Shown here piece after piece: positions 1 through 10,545 of a stretch of DNA of 64,000 nucleotides. The stretch covers positions 12,990,657 through 13,054,656 of the forward strand of contig NC_080718.1 in assembly GCF_019097595.1 (NCBI RefSeq), read 5' to 3'. Every line of letters begins with the position of its first letter. The first letter of the stretch is position 1. The position numbers and the translations under genes were made by a program. The notes beneath the pieces were generated by a model. It was not told the DNA's origin, made no database searches, and worked only from the letters and a program-made list of their open reading frames with translations. Origin of the DNA: Hemibagrus wyckioides. Taxonomy: Eukaryota; Chordata; Actinopteri; Siluriformes; Bagridae.

Positions 1-649
1 CCATACAGAGTGCTGTGTGATTTAGTCAACTGTCCTGAGCACGCTCAGTAACACAGTGCCTCTCTGTTACGGCACAGCACGGCTGCTTGCATGCACCTAG
101 ACAGCGATGTGTGAGCTCGTGAAAGTGCCAGCAGGGGCAATCCAGCTGAAGCAGGGAGGATTTATGACCTGCCGAGTTAGAGAAAAGTGTGAAATGAGTT
201 CAATGTGAATATCTCTCAGCGTGTCCTTTGGCTTGCTCTTTAATAGTACCAGACAACCAAGTAAGGCACATACAGTATGGATATGAATTTGTATCCAGAA
301 CTGTCCATTCCCTGGCCAAAATATCTGTTGCATAATGCTGTCCATGAAAATAGGAGATGTGTTTAGAATGTCATGGTGACTAGCACACTTTTTATATAGG
401 GTAGAATTTCTTTTGACAGGAATGAAATAAAAATGCTAAAACATATTATATAAATAAATTAAATTCTTCTTGGTGGCTGAAACTGAAATGGCATTCTTTA
501 GTTCATATAGCACACTATATACACATGTATGGTGTACAATGTCAACAATTATGTTATACTCTCTGTAATAAGCAGTGAAAATGTAGATTAAAGATTGTGG
601 ATTTTCCAGATGCAAAATGTAGTTTGTACAGATGGGGAAGCAGTAGGTG
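1..649. other. Unique non-coding stretch
   Basis: No repeat family, exon or RNA gene is recognised here. Open frames on the minus strand are short, and the one at 436-702 runs into the SINE that follows, so I do not treat them as genes. Confidence 0.5.
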
Positions 650-838
650 GTAAGTGGTGGCTCAGTGATGTTGGACCACTGATCAGAAGGTTGTGAGTTC
701 ATATCCCAAGCTCACCAAGCAGCCACTGCTGGGCTCTTGATCAAGGCACTTAACCCTCAACTGCTAAGTTGTATAAATTGAGATGAATGTAAGTCACTCT
801 GGATAGTGTCTGCTAAATGCTGTAAATGTAAAAAAAAG
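650..838 (+). mobile_element. tRNA-derived SINE
   Basis: A tRNA-like head carries an A-box-like TGGCTCAGTGA at 658-668 and a B-box-like GTTCATATCC at 697-706. A body containing 'cttaaccctcaactgct' follows. The tail reads 'aagtcactctgga', 'gtctgctaaatgctgtaaatgta' in broken form, and ends in an A-run. This head-plus-tail layout is that of fish tRNA-derived SINEs, whose 3' tails are shared with partner LINEs and allow mobilisation in trans. The boxes have drifted, so it is an old copy and not a tRNA gene. The family name is not certain. Confidence 0.8.
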
Positions 839-2084
839 GGTAAAGCTTATAATCAGTGATAAGAAAACATTAGTGTGATAAAAGAGAAAGAAAGTTGGTC
901 CAAATACTACTATTGAAGATTGCTGTAATACTCTGTCTCCACTATTTAGTTTCACCTATAAAACCCAGTATGGCATGCCTGGTACCTGGTACTTATTTCC
1001 AGTAGAGCTTACTTGGCATTGGAAACAATGACAATGACACTGGTTAGAGCACCATGTAGCACCATACAGTATGATAGAGAAGGGCAAGTAACAGTGAGGC
1101 ATAGTAATATAGACACAGGGTTCCACATTCATCCCTGTTATGCTCATATTTTGCATTGTATCTGATCTTCAGCAGTGTATCATATGACTCAGTACAGCAG
1201 AAAGGTGCAGCAGAGCAACCACAGCAGAGTGATATGTCCAAAACGAGCCTAATATAACACATACAGCCATGATACAATGACAATGATAACCAGCACCCCT
1301 CCACTACCCGAAGTCTCCCTACAGCCCTGTATAGAGAAACCAAACAGGACAATGTATGTATATGTGCATGTGATCCTCACTGTCCCTGTGATGACATGAT
1401 AAATGCATTCTGAATGAGTATGGATGCTTGTGAAGTATATTTACAGTTTAGCACTAACACACACGGCCTAAGAACAACAGCAGTGGGTCCCTCTAATTGC
1501 CCATAAGTGCTGAGGTTCCCTGTGGGTCTGCAGACGCTGCCAGACTTCCAGGGCTCAGTGGCTTCTGTTTCAGATTGCTCTGCTGTCAAAATCCGACTAT
1601 AAAAGACACAGACTGACTCCACTCGCTCTTTGCCTCTGCTGCATTCTCTCAGCAGCCAGCTGTTGACATCTGGGCCAATGCATATCAAGCCAAGACAGCG
1701 TTTGGCCGCTGTTTAGCCTTGTGCCTGGAACATTGGCCTACACCATTTCATGCTTTGTAACATTGTAACTGAAATCGAGTCCTGTGTCTTTAGACATGCA
1801 GCAGTAGCTATTATGAGACATCTTGAATTTAAATGATTTATTTGTACAGGATTGTGATACGTTCAGGTGACACATGATACACTTTCTGTTACTGTACCTG
1901 ATTCAGAAAAAAAACTGCATTAGTGAAAACAGTGAATTGGACACTACTGAATGGTCCAAGGCAGGATTTGTGGTTCTTTACTTATTAAGTGGCAAAAATC
2001 AGAAGTGAAATTGTATTGCACAGATGTAGACCAGAGTTTAGTGAATTACTGTATTAACATTTTCTGCATGGACATGCTCTAATG
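839..2084. other. Unique stretch with candidate conserved block
   Basis: No repeat family is recognised. Positions 1480-1735 have balanced base composition and no simple repeats, and look like a candidate conserved non-coding block. The minus-strand frames at 956-1688 do not resemble known proteins. Confidence 0.35.
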
Positions 2085-2235
2085 CTGTGTTCACATTACA
2101 TGCTTCTTTGCACAGTTCTGATTTTTGTCTCAAATTGGATCTATCTATCTCGACAATTCGCATTCATAACTGCAAGTGACCCAAATCTGTCTGTAATTTG
2201 AATGCACCTGTCCTCTGAAACACCATGCATACACA
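2085..2235. repeat. Possible fish DNA-transposon-like repeat
   Basis: The wording 'gctgtgttcacatta', followed by a T-rich stretch and 'caaattggatct', resembles a dispersed non-autonomous element common in fish genomes. No inverted ends or target duplication could be defined, so this is resemblance only. Confidence 0.3.
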
Positions 2236-3060
2236 AATAGATTTCTTGGGCATTTGCTTCACTATTCTCTTTCATTTGTGCTTGAATTGATTCCCCAGAT
2301 ATCAAGTAAATAACCAGTTTCCTTCTCTCGCTCCTTCATTCCACTGAATGGCACTTTTGGTGTCCTCCATTGCTGCATTGCTCCACTGTCAACATTGGAT
2401 AATGATGAAGGCAGTGGTATTAGCATGCATGTTAGGAAAATGCATATGAATGCTAATAAAGTCAAGCCAAACTTTATAGAGCACAGTTATAAGACAAGTT
2501 TTAAAGAATCTCATTGTTGGAGAGGCCCTGATGCTGAAAGGTAGACTTAGGGTTAGCTACAGTAACAGTATGATGTCTGTTAGATTTACAATGTGAACAA
2601 GGAATAGATAAAAGTTGACTACATAATCTTTATTACTGAAAAAAACCACAGATATAGTCAGGAGCCATTTTGACTGATTCATTCATGCCTCATGGCCACT
2701 CATTAGATATGATATAGCAACACATTTGAGAGTGACTGAGGTTTAATTTGTAAAACAAACAAAGAAACAAACAGATTTTTGGTCTGAAAAGAAAAAAAAA
2801 TTCAAATTGGAAAAGAAAATCAAATTTGTGTCACTTTGACCTGAACTTGACCTGAATTTATTATTTTTTTTTTTTTACTTATTTATTCATACTTAATTTT
2901 AGACATGGATTGACTAGTGATTTAAACAAACATGAATTAAATCATTAACAAAACTTAATTCTAATGTCCATGGATTTTTAATGCACTTATTTATGTAGTA
3001 AATACCGTTTGCTAAAAGGAACTTTTTATCAAACATTAATTTGTTTTTATCAAACATTAA

Positions 3061-3063
<3 letters not shown>
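2236..3063. other. AT-rich unique stretch
   Basis: AT-rich sequence with A and T homopolymers near 2798 and 2865-2876. I see no gene or recognisable transposon. Confidence 0.5.

Positions 3064-3095
<32 letters not shown>
3064..3095. repeat. (CA)n microsatellite
   Basis: An uninterrupted CA dinucleotide array of about 16 units. It forces the artefactual poly-Val-Cys peptide on the minus strand. Confidence 0.97.
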
Positions 3096-3097
<2 letters not shown>

Positions 3098-3221
3098 CAC
3101 TACAGGTGTGGTGCACACAGATAAAGTTGAATCTTAAGTTGAATTAAGTTGTCTATATGTGTTGAAGTATCCATTTACAGGTGATTAATACTAATAACCA
3201 TTAGAATCACAGTACAAAAAA

Positions 3222-3372
3222 GGACAGACATACACATGCTCAGACAGACAGGCAGACACACATGCTCAGACAGATGGATGGACAGACTGACAGACATACC
3301 CACCCACACAAACACAAAGACAGACAGACAGGCAGACAGACAGACACACAGATAGTCAGACAGACATGCTCA
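3222..3372. repeat. Compound CAGA/CA satellite, first locus
   Basis: Degenerate (CAGA)n with CA patches. The phrase 'catgctcagacagacag' recurs, and 'cacagatagtcagacagac' occurs near the right end. The same higher-order phrases appear in the longer array at 5348-5735. Confidence 0.9.
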
Positions 3373-3880
3373 GAAATGATACCTTTAACAATAAGGATTA
3401 AAAATAAATATACATATTGTTAAACAGATGGCAGAAAAATCATGGCTACATAGTCACTGTGTAAAAGCAGTTGAAGACTTAGACTCTACTGCAGGCCGTC
3501 TCTGTTGCTAATTCTAGTATTAAGAGCTCAGCACTGAATTCTGCTTGTCAAGACAGATAATCAAACTGCTTCATCACACAGTGCAATGAATGTATTATCT
3601 CATTAATTGGAGCACTAAAGATTTAATCAAGTGCAGTGATATTTGTAGTGGTACATTCTCCCTCACTAACATTATAAATGATTTATTCAAGCATAGATAA
3701 ATAATCTCTATGAAGACATATGCATACACACAGCTGTGGTGTAAACAAGAAGCGGCTGTCATAGTTTTGTGTATGAATTTATTAAGTGAATATAGGTAAA
3801 ACAGGTGGTAAAGCCAATCTAGGATTAAGGCTCTGTTCATTTTAGTTGGAAGTGAGTGTTTTTTAGTTATGTTGCTGCTT
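3373..3880. other. Unique stretch
   Basis: No gene or repeat family is seen between the CAGA satellite and the CTTC array. Confidence 0.5.
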
Positions 3881-3941
3881 CTTCCTTCCTTCCTTCCTTC
3901 CTTCCTTCCTTCCTTCCTTCCTTCCTTCCTTCCTTCCTTCC
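3881..3941. repeat. (CTTC)n microsatellite
   Basis: About 15 perfect tetranucleotide units. A 19-base T run follows at 3991-4009. The 113-codon plus-strand frame starting at 3869 is carried by this array (Leu-Pro-Ser repeats) and is not a gene. Confidence 0.97.
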
Positions 3942-5347
3942 AGATTTGTCTACATTCAAAATATTTAGTTGCTAAAAAATTGTTGTTGTGTTTTTTTTTT
4001 TTTTTTTTTGCAGCAAACAGATTACTCTGGTTTCAGTCACATATCCTAAATTGTACTTCATACAAGCATTTATTCAGACAGTGGGAAAAGAAGTGTATTG
4101 ACTGTTTTCTTATTTTATTATATCCATATTTTGATAGTTGGAAAGGTCTCAGGCTAACAGGTGCAAGGACTCATAGCCCTGGGCTACGTCAGCGTTTCTA
4201 TCTTCCATAGAAAAGGATCTCCTTTGTTTCCCCATTTTTGTCCAAATAAATAGAATTGAAGACCTGAAAACCTGGGGCGCTTAACATTCTCCCAACCATG
4301 ACTTTCTTTTTTCCACACATTTCTCTAATGTACTATAGCTATCATGCCAGAAATCTTCTCTCCCTATCTCTCTCTCTGACAGAGATCTTTCTCTCCATCA
4401 TCATCTTTTCTCTCCACTCGTTTCTCTCTCTCTCTCTCTCATAACCTCTGTAGCTCTCTTTACTGGCTTCTTGCTACCTAAGCTGCCCACATTATCTTCA
4501 CCCTGCAGGGGAGACTGTATGATTAACCAAACATGCATGTGAACAGAGGAGCAGAGGGAGCAGCTGTTCTCATTAAAAAAAAATAAAAATGCAGGCCAGC
4601 ACGACCTTCCTCGGGCCAGCAGCCATCCTAGCCTTTAATACCTTCATTTCTGCTATGGAGAAAGCTGCCCTCCAGCAAGTTTGGCTAAGTCATTTTAACA
4701 AACTAACTCACAATGTTAAACCTCTGCTTTCCTGAAAAACAAGGAAAATAATAATAAACAAAAAAAAACAGATTTAGTAAGGAGGCTTAAATGAAATATT
4801 ATTTATTCTACTTTTTACCTGTGAGCTTCATTCCATAGAAACGCAGACAGTCTGAGCTCTCGTTTTTTTTAAAATTTTTTTATTTTTTTAAGGAAAAGGA
4901 ACATGCTTTTGCATTATATAGAAATCATTTTGAACAACATCCTGGCACTGAAGCTAAAACTCATAAACAGCAGACTGTGCACTCTTCTGAACACAGAACT
5001 AGTGAACAACAGCAATCAGTATGTGCAATAGCCACTGTGTCCATCACCAGCTAGCAGCCCTCCAGAGTGACATCACACTGATTAATTCACTGCTAAAACT
5101 GAAATGTTGCCCTGAGATAAGCCCTGGAGTTACATATTGTCAACACAGGATGTTGTATCTCTCCTGTAGTCCTATATATGGGGAGGAGGGATTTCCTTAT
5201 GGGACAGGCAACCTCTGGTTTTCTTCAAACAGACCCTGGACCTGGGGTTCAGCAGGGTTACTGGGGAGAGGGGTGCTGGGGTGATGGATTATAGTTTTCA
5301 CCTTTTGAAACTGACCTCATTAGAACACCTCCTAGACACCCCTCCAT
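3942..5347. other. Unique stretch with T and CT tracts
   Basis: Contains poly-T at 3991-4009, CT-rich patches at 4360-4440 and T-rich sequence at 4863-4890. The remainder is unique, with no exon or transposon recognised. Confidence 0.45.
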
Positions 5348-5528
5348 ACACACACACACACACACACTTATACCTTCCAACAGATAGACAGACTGTCCTA
5401 CAGACACACACACACACATGCAAACATGCCAACAGAAATACAGACAGACATGATCAGACAGACAGACCGACAGGACAGACATACCCATGCTCAGACAGAC
5501 AGACAGACATATACACACCAACACACAC

Positions 5529-5561
<33 letters not shown>

Positions 5562-5735
5562 GATAGTCAGACACACATGCTCAGACTGACAGACAGACAG
5601 ACATACACACGCACACACACACGTTCACAGGCAGACAGACAGACAGGCAGACAGACACACACACAAATAGTCAGATAGACATGCTCAGACAGACAGACAT
5701 ACAGACAGGCACACACACACACAAACATGCACACG
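5348..5735. repeat. Compound CA/CAGA satellite, second locus
   Basis: Alternating (CA)n and (CAGA)n blocks with recurring 'agatagtcagacacacatg' and 'catgctcagacagacagac'-type units. It is the longest simple-repeat tract in the window. Both strands give long stop-free frames (5258-5678), as expected when neither CA nor CAGA contains a stop codon. These frames are artefacts. Confidence 0.95.
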
Positions 5736-8532
5736 CACTATGACTCTTCATGGATAACCCATCACTTAGGAGATTAATCTCACATTTTAATATTCCCTAA
5801 CATTTCTAGACTTAAAAATGAAACTCTATACTGCATATACGGTCCCTTTCTAAAATCTCCATTGCATTTTATAAGAAAGCATTCTACACTGTATGTGTTA
5901 TTGCTAGTAAAGGGCATGGAAGTCATCAGTTACTATTTGTGCAGGGCAATGTGCTTGCATATTTCACGTTTTCATTACCCCAGCATCACTGGCAATAAAT
6001 AACATAAGACTGTATTTATATTTGAGCCCTCTCCTTTGGCAAACTGATAAAACAGATTACTGTGTTTTAGAAAGCAAAGCTGCAGCCCAACCCTAATTAT
6101 CAGGGAGAAAGCCTGTGTAGTCGCAGCTCCCCTAAATAGATTTACAGAGAACTCCTGACTCTTCATAAGGAGCTGCTGTGATTTACTGCAGTAATATCAG
6201 GTGAAACGTTGCCAAACATTTTACATAATTCACTGTACAGCCTCTTCAAATGATCACTGATGTGACTCAATGGATTATTGGAGAGGGTAGTGTTAATAAC
6301 CTTCACTGTGCTATCTGTTGCTCACGCCGCTATGAATATGAAACGTACAGAGTCCATTAAAAATGGCTGCCGGGAGAAACAGATTGCAGTGTTAAAGCAA
6401 ATGTTGTTTGTGCAGCCAGAAAGATTCCTGAATAAAAAAATAGCAATAATACGCACTGTATGAAGATTTATCCGCCTTTGGCTGCTTGTTTAACAAGTTG
6501 TGAATATTGCTGTGCAGTAAATAAAAACTGTCTATTCTTTTTTTTTGATCTGTAAAACACAACTATACGCATTCACAGCATAGGATGATGTCATCATACA
6601 CACTGTTGAAACAAACACCTATGCAGACTCTATAGTGGAGTAAGGATGTTAGAAAAGACCATGGAAGTTTAATTGTGTAAAAATATACATAACAGATGCC
6701 CAGCTGTGGACAACATGACATATAATCTCTTACATCACTGGTCTCTTGATGGGAACAGTCTTATAGGGTTATATAACTCAACTGGTACTGTAATTCCTGG
6801 CATGAACATCTAACCAGTCACTGTAATTGTTGTGGCTGTTTGTACTCCAAAAACAATTCAAATAACTTCAAATCATTTCAAATTACAACATTACAAGTCT
6901 ACAATATGTGCTTTTAATTTGCCTTGTTCTCTTAGTTCTCATGATATTACGCCAGTTCCTTAGTGAAGCTAGCGCTTGTTGAATTAGATTAGTACTTAGA
7001 TTAGTTAGTCAGGTACGTTGTGTTTTTCATGATGTAACTAAGCTAGCTTAAGTGCTTTAGATGAATATTTTACAATAATTGCATTTTTCGTGAAGCTTAT
7101 ATGTCCTGATGTTATGTAGTTTATATTACATATTATGTAGATTACAGTTACTAAATAAAACTAGTCTGATTTATTATTTTTTAGGCTATATGTGTAGTTA
7201 CAGAGTCTTAAACTAAGTCTTGGTAGATCTACACTTGATCACTGAGACTAAAAAATTTTTTTTGGGGCGGGCAATTTTTGATTTTATGATCATTTGTGTC
7301 CCAATGTACATTTACATTAACCTACATCCTACAGTTTTGCTCAAGTTTCTAGTAGTCTGTTTTAATCAAACAACTGGAGGTGTATTTACATCTGCTATAA
7401 TTAGAAATCTGATGACATATGACCCATATACTCATACGTCTCCTAATGGAGTAAGGGCAGTGATGTATGACCATACAGTGCCATCTTGCTTTTATATGCC
7501 TATAGCAGCTATAACCTATTGCCCTACATTTGCACCCTTACCACTCTCATTCACCTTGGGTTATCACATAGACAGGAAGGGACCCTGCAGCTAAGAGGTG
7601 GCAATGTTAGCTGCTGTGTTGGTGTACTGTCCAAATGAATGTTTAATCTGGAATTTTATTTTCTTCAGTATATCTCATAAGGTATTATATATTTGTTATA
7701 TAATTTGATAAACATCAATCTAATCATATAAAATAATGCAGTTTCTTACATTCTGCTTGAATCTTAGTTGCTGTGTTTCAGCATGTTATGCTTTAGATGA
7801 TGTTTTAAAACCTTACTCTATTTTAAACTGTGAGTCCCTTTTATGGGTCTTTGCAGAGCTGTGATAGAGTTATGTTACTTTATTCTTCGTATGCTATGTC
7901 AGAATTGCCAGTTTATTACATCCCCCACCTTCACACAATTTGTTCATTCCAACAAGTCATACATCTCTTTTACTGCAGTGTGTGTGTGTGACATATATCG
8001 GGCAGAACAGCTCTTCTAGCATCAGTTATTGTTCAGCAGTGAAATGGGCAAAAATAAGTGGCATTAGTTACTGTGACATAATGGCTGGCACTAGGCTTCC
8101 CAATACCAACTTGCCAATCTTCCTGCTTCCCTGAGCTTTTTATGCGCAATTGGTTTAAGCATTTCATTTAACTACTAGTCGTTAGAGATACTATGGTGGA
8201 TCAAAAAGGCTAAAAAGAGAATAGTGGCACTCATGCAGGCACACAGACAGACCACAGCTGGACATATTCCACCTGAATTCAACCTTTTGTGTGCTATATG
8301 TCATCTAAGAACCTGCTGCTTAGCAAGAATAAAAGTTTCTGTGAAAAAAATGTTTCCAATGGAGATGTGAGACGTGGAAAATTTGTGCAGATGAAACTGG
8401 GTTTCTTTTGCATCATGCTAATGAAGGAGTGATCATGGAGCCATGCTGATTTAAGAAAATATTACAAGAAAAAAAAACACTGAACTCATAATGTCCAACA
8501 CCACATTGGCAGGTGGACACTACATACAGTAA
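5736..8532. other. Long unique stretch with candidate conserved block
   Basis: No repeat family is recognised. Positions 6170-6530 (containing 'ccattaaaaatggctgcc') have the repeat-free look of a vertebrate conserved non-coding element. A 124-codon plus-strand frame at 7220-7594 does not resemble any protein I know. 7000-7200 is AT-rich. Confidence 0.35.
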
Positions 8533-9000
8533 CACTACATCGGTCCAAGTTTGTGGACACCTGACCTATCACAACCATATGTCCTTGTTGAAAATAATAT
8601 TCTAGATTTAATCCCTCCTTTACTGCTATAATAACCCCAACTGTGGGAAGGCTTTCAGCTAGATTTTGGAAAATGGTTGTAGCGATTTGTGCTCAATCAG
8701 CCATGAGAGCATTAGTGAGATCGGGTACTGATGTCAGCATTCTAAATTATCCCAGTGGTGATCAATGGGGTTGAGGTCAGGGCTCTGTGCAGGCCACTCG
8801 AGGTCTTCCACTCCAACCTGGACAAACCATGTCTTTATGGATCTCGCTTTGTGTCCAGGTATATCGTCATGTTTGGGCCTCTTGAATGGAAAACTTGATG
8901 CTACAGAAAACAAAGACATTCTTGACAATTGTGTGCCTCCAAAACTGTGGGAAACATATCACAAATTATCAGGTGTCCACATACATTTGGCCATATAATG
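8533..9000 (-). mobile_element. Tc1-like element, internally deleted (MITE-like)
   Basis: The ends are inverted repeats. The left end starts CACTACATCGG and runs into 'gtttgtggacacctga'. The right end, read in reverse, starts CATTATATGGCCAAA and runs into 'gtatgtggacacctga'. The inverted repeats are about 30 bp with several mismatches, and a TA follows the right end. The interior keeps only the 3' part of a transposase on the minus strand. At 468 bp it is well below the usual 1.2-1.6 kb of Tc1-like elements. It belongs to the same end-sequence family as 50962-51375. Confidence 0.85.
8734..8928 (-). pseudogene. Tc1-like transposase C-terminal remnant
   Basis: The conceptual minus-strand peptide contains HDDIPGHKARSIKTWF, then WPAQSPDLNPIDHHWDNLE. 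The second stretch matches the SPDLNPIEHLW signature around the last acidic catalytic residue of the Tc1/mariner DDE domain. At the position where E is usual this copy has D. The N-terminal DNA-binding half and the first two catalytic positions are missing, so it cannot encode active transposase. Confidence 0.85.
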
Positions 9001-9230
9001 TACTTTTTGGACGATAAGACTGAGATTCAGGAATTTCAGCAATCTGTAGCAACTTGTTTTATGTTCCTAGTGCCTTGTGACATGGTGCATTATCATACTA
9101 GAAGTAGCCAAGAGAAGCTAAACTCTAGCCATGAAGCGATGAAGTTATTAAACATTTATATTCAGATTCCTGCACACTCGCTGGATCTCAGCCCTAATCT
9201 CCAAAATATAGGTAACAGAGTAGTCATTGT
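9001..9230. mobile_element. Two further Tc1-like scraps in opposite orientation
   Basis: At about 9050-9110 the minus strand reads YDNAPCHKALGT, the DNAPCHK motif around the second catalytic Asp of Tc1-like transposases. The wording matches the element at 61945-63134. At about 9165-9215 the plus strand reads IPAHSLDLSPNLQNI, resembling the PAxSPDLxP motif from another Tc1-like copy. The block is therefore a patchwork of fragments. Confidence 0.6.
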
Positions 9231-10175
9231 ATGCTTTTACCAGCAGTTACACAGTCTAAAACATTATAAATCAGACAGAACAGACAAAAATGCTCTCTAC
9301 AGCTGTATTCCCTCCATGAAAATGTCACCTCCTTGAATTCATGTCACATTTGGGAGCATCCATTATTATAAAGGGGGGTGTTCATCAGGGCTGACAGCAG
9401 TTATAGGGAAATACCTGTATTTAATCATTTGTTACACAACAATAATTCAAGTGTTTTTATTGCTTGTAGAGTTTGGTTAAACATAGGACACATGAACAAA
9501 TTATTGATTAATACATATATACATACACACACACACACATTTAATTATATATAATTATAAGCAGCATATATGGTAATCAATATAAAATAAAATGTTACTG
9601 AAGAGGAATGCAAAACTTTAGACTTTTTTTGTCTTTTTGTTGAAGGGGCTTAAAAGGCACCAGTTTGGGATTTCAACAGCACTATTCAAAAATGGGAACA
9701 CAGCGCACTGTGTGTGACACAAAAAGCACCAGCGTGATGGTTTGAGAGCAGAGCTGGCTCACTGCATCTTCTTGGAAACAGTACAAGAGCTTCTTTTAAA
9801 CATATAACCCAAAGCAGGCATTGTGTAAGAAATTGCCATACTTTAGAGTGAATTCACTTCAGTTTTGTGGCTTTGTACACACATTTGTGTTGAGCTCAGG
9901 CTGACATACACAGACATACCCACAGATATATACGCATGCAGCATGAGCCTTACCACTAAGACAGCTGGCTGGTATTAAATTGGATCCCCTAGTCCCAGTG
10001 GCAGGGAGGTAAACCTATAATAAGAGCATCCCTGCTGGCTCCAGAACATAAGGAGAAGATGGCCTCTGGCCAAGCCAAGTAGCTCTCTGCCAACCGCACC
10101 CCTGAATCATGGCATCTGTTTGTTTTTTTTTTTCCCCAAGCCCCAACTAATCAACCATAACACACATCAGTTTTA

Positions 10176-10178
<3 letters not shown>
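9231..10178. other. Unique stretch with short CA tract
   Basis: A short (CA)n lies at about 9525-9539. The rest shows no recognised repeat or exon. Confidence 0.45.

Positions 10179-10233
<55 letters not shown>
10179..10233. repeat. (AT)n microsatellite
   Basis: About 27 AT units, perfectly alternating and self-complementary. It produces a spurious Tyr-Ile peptide. Confidence 0.97.
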
Positions 10234-10237
<4 letters not shown>

Positions 10238-10501
10238 TTGGTGCAGACATTGTACTGAAAATAGCTGGGTCTCACTGATGTTACCATAAATGAAGCAAAT
10301 CTCTCATTGCATGGAGCAGTGTTCTGCAATAGAGCGGCCAGCTTAAGTTACAAGCCCACACGAGCTAGTGTTTGCTTGGGGATTGGTCCAAATTAGAGAT
10401 TTCCTCTCATCTCCGTCGATTTAAGTGGAACCTTACACCAGTACTGGGAGTGCAAAACATCTAGTGTGGCTGCTGTAATCCAGAGCAAGGGCCCATCACT
10501 C

Positions 10502-10543
<42 letters not shown>
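10502..10543. repeat. (TG)n microsatellite
   Basis: About 20 TG units with a single TTTG interruption near the start. Confidence 0.97.

Positions 10544-10545
<2 letters not shown>

Noticed and set aside
3990..4015. Poly-pyrimidine followed by 'gcag', resembling a splice acceptor
   Set aside because: The downstream frame has no recognisable protein and no donor partner; T runs beside microsatellites are common.
5258..5678. Long open frames on both strands (Cys-Val and Thr-His rich peptides)
   Set aside because: They are translations of CA/CAGA arrays, which contain no stop codon; no complexity beyond the repeat.
3222..5735. Regularly spaced repeats that might suggest a CRISPR array
   Set aside because: Units are degenerate microsatellite words without unique spacers of constant length, and the sequence is vertebrate.
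10179..10233. Large palindrome
   Set aside because: It is simply an (AT)n array, which is self-complementary by nature.
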